Assembly (NCBI GenBank): GCA_035708745.1
Contig: DASTFJ010000299.1
Span: 1-37,205 of the forward strand
Direction of reading: 5' to 3'
DNA length: 37,205 bases
Source: JAMLHN01 sp035708745
GTDB taxonomy: Bacteria; Chloroflexota; Chloroflexia; Thermomicrobiales; UBA6265
Under the pieces are notes generated by a model, which made no database searches, had not been told where the DNA came from, and saw only the letters and a program-made list of their open reading frames with translations. The translations under genes were made by a program, and so were the position numbers. Of this stretch, positions 36,630 through 37,205 are shown piece after piece (the stretch's first letter is position 1; every line of letters starts with the position of its first letter).

Positions 36630-37205
36630 TCAGCCCTCGCCCTGGTAGAACGCAGTAGTCGCCGTCTCCCAGGTCCGCGCATCGGCCTCCGGCGTACCGG
36701 CAGCGATGGCTGCCTCAGCCCAGCGGGCGCTCGAACCGGCGGAGAACGCCTTCCCTTCCAGCGACATGAACCACATTTCCCCCTCTTCGATCGGAATCTG
36801 GCGGCCCATTTCGAGATAGGCGGACAGCCCGGCAAACCCGGCATCCCACCCGACCCCGGTCGCGCCCGGACCGTACTGCGACCAGAATTCGTCCGGGATC
36901 TCACCCCGATGCTCCAGCGACAGGCGGGCGCGGTCCTCACCTTCGGGATCGACCGTCACCAGAATCCAGCTCACTCCGCCGCCGAACTCCCAGGTCGCTT
37001 CGAAGAGTCGCGGCGCCTCGCACCGCTCGATCGTCCCGCCGGCATTTCCCTGCACCTGGTAGTGACCGCCCAGGCGCAGGTCGCCATCGACTGGCGCGAA
37101 CCAGCGCGGCAACCGTTCCGGGTTGGTGACGGCGTCCCAGAGATCGTCCACATCGGTGCGATACACCCGCGAGATGCGCTGCACCACCTTGGGCCCAATC
37201 CCCGC
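36630..37205 (-). CDS. SRPBCC/AHSA1-type protein (truncated by window edge)
   Basis: At least 190 residues of a START/SRPBCC-fold protein; the frame stays open to the right edge, so the N-terminus may lie outside. The AHSA1-type core is clear: VVQRISRVYRTDVDDLWDAVTNPERLPRWFAPVDGDLRLGG, then NAGGTIERCEAPRLFEATWEF, ARLSLEHRG and VGWDAGFAGLSAYL. This family has a deep hydrophobic pocket and includes ligand-binding and Hsp90-activator-like proteins; the role here is unknown. The C-terminal 50 residues (WAEAAIAAGTPEADARTWETATTAFYQGEG) are typical of the actinobacterial/Chloroflexota subgroup that extends beyond the SRPBCC core. A GTG at 37187 is the first in-window start candidate, but sequence upstream (AGIGPK) is compatible with an earlier start. 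Confidence 0.8.
   Translation of the reverse strand, partial: AGIGPKVVQRISRVYRTDVDDLWDAVTNPERLPRWFAPVDGDLRLGGHYQVQGNAGGTIERCEAPRLFEATWEFGGGVSWILVTVDPEGEDRARLSLEHRGEIPDEFWSQYGPGATGVGWDAGFAGLSAYLEMGRQIPIEEGEMWFMSLEGKAFSAGSSARWAEAAIAAGTPEADARTWETATTAFYQGEG

Overview
The window is high-GC bacterial DNA with short intergenic gaps, many ATGA stop/start overlaps and occasional GTG starts. The gene content suggests a Chloroflexota bacterium of the Thermomicrobia/Sphaerobacter type: Tat-exported proteins with an SRRTVLK motif, several secreted-repeat (PF03640-like) proteins, an ECF sigma factor paired with a very large Thr/Pro-rich anti-sigma factor, and dispersed intergenic repeats of the kind whose translation reads DFAQGRLST. 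The phylum is an inference from this content, since no rRNA or tRNA gene was seen. No CRISPR array, phage genes or complete transposase were seen.

Layout. (1) 181-9446, plus strand: five tightly packed envelope genes. They encode a peptidase-MA-like protein without its catalytic Glu, a DUF4175-like protein with a Gln/Ser/Gly-rich tail, a DUF58 protein, a BatA-type VWA protein and a large protein with two VWA domains and an amidotransferase-like fold. This resembles MoxR/VWA clusters, but no MoxR ATPase is inside the window. A repeat element of about 200 bp sits between the DUF58 and BatA genes. (2) 9447-10265: a gene-poor patch of dispersed repeats containing a promoter-like sequence with a GAAC-N4-GTTC box. 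(3) 10266-12235, minus: an FrsA-like alpha/beta hydrolase and a macro-domain protein, translationally coupled. (4) 12482-15636, minus: an ECF sigma factor and a transmembrane anti-sigma factor with a predicted extracellular beta-propeller; a parS-like palindrome lies upstream. (5) 16025-19011, minus: an SGNH esterase, an exported HAF-repeat-like protein and a YihY/BrkB membrane protein. (6) 19277-21771, plus: an MFS exporter coupled to an M20 peptidase. (7) 21906-27776: a DinB-type enzyme, a FAD-linked oxidase divergent from an HxlR regulator, a PIN/AbrB toxin-antitoxin pair, the C-terminal remnant of an M19 dipeptidase, a GrpB-family protein and an EamA transporter.

(8) 27973-32728 is a secreted-protein island. 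It holds three proteins carrying five CxGxC-type PF03640-like units, one of them fused to a cupredoxin fold that has lost copper ligands, plus a Tat-exported protein with about 70 cysteines. Redox or metal chemistry outside the membrane is a plausible role but unproven. (9) 32913-35549, minus: a small membrane protein, then a MenC/N-acylamino-acid-racemase-like enolase coupled to a COG3375-type acetyltransferase. (10) 35550-37205: hairpin repeats, terminators, a small hypothetical gene and an SRPBCC protein cut by the right edge.

The most unusual observations are the repeat element that preserves ATGA coupling inside the VWA operon, the cysteine-rich/PF03640/cupredoxin island, the possible hairpin switch over the MFS ribosome binding site, the parS-like site and the SOS-like promoter with no gene behind it.
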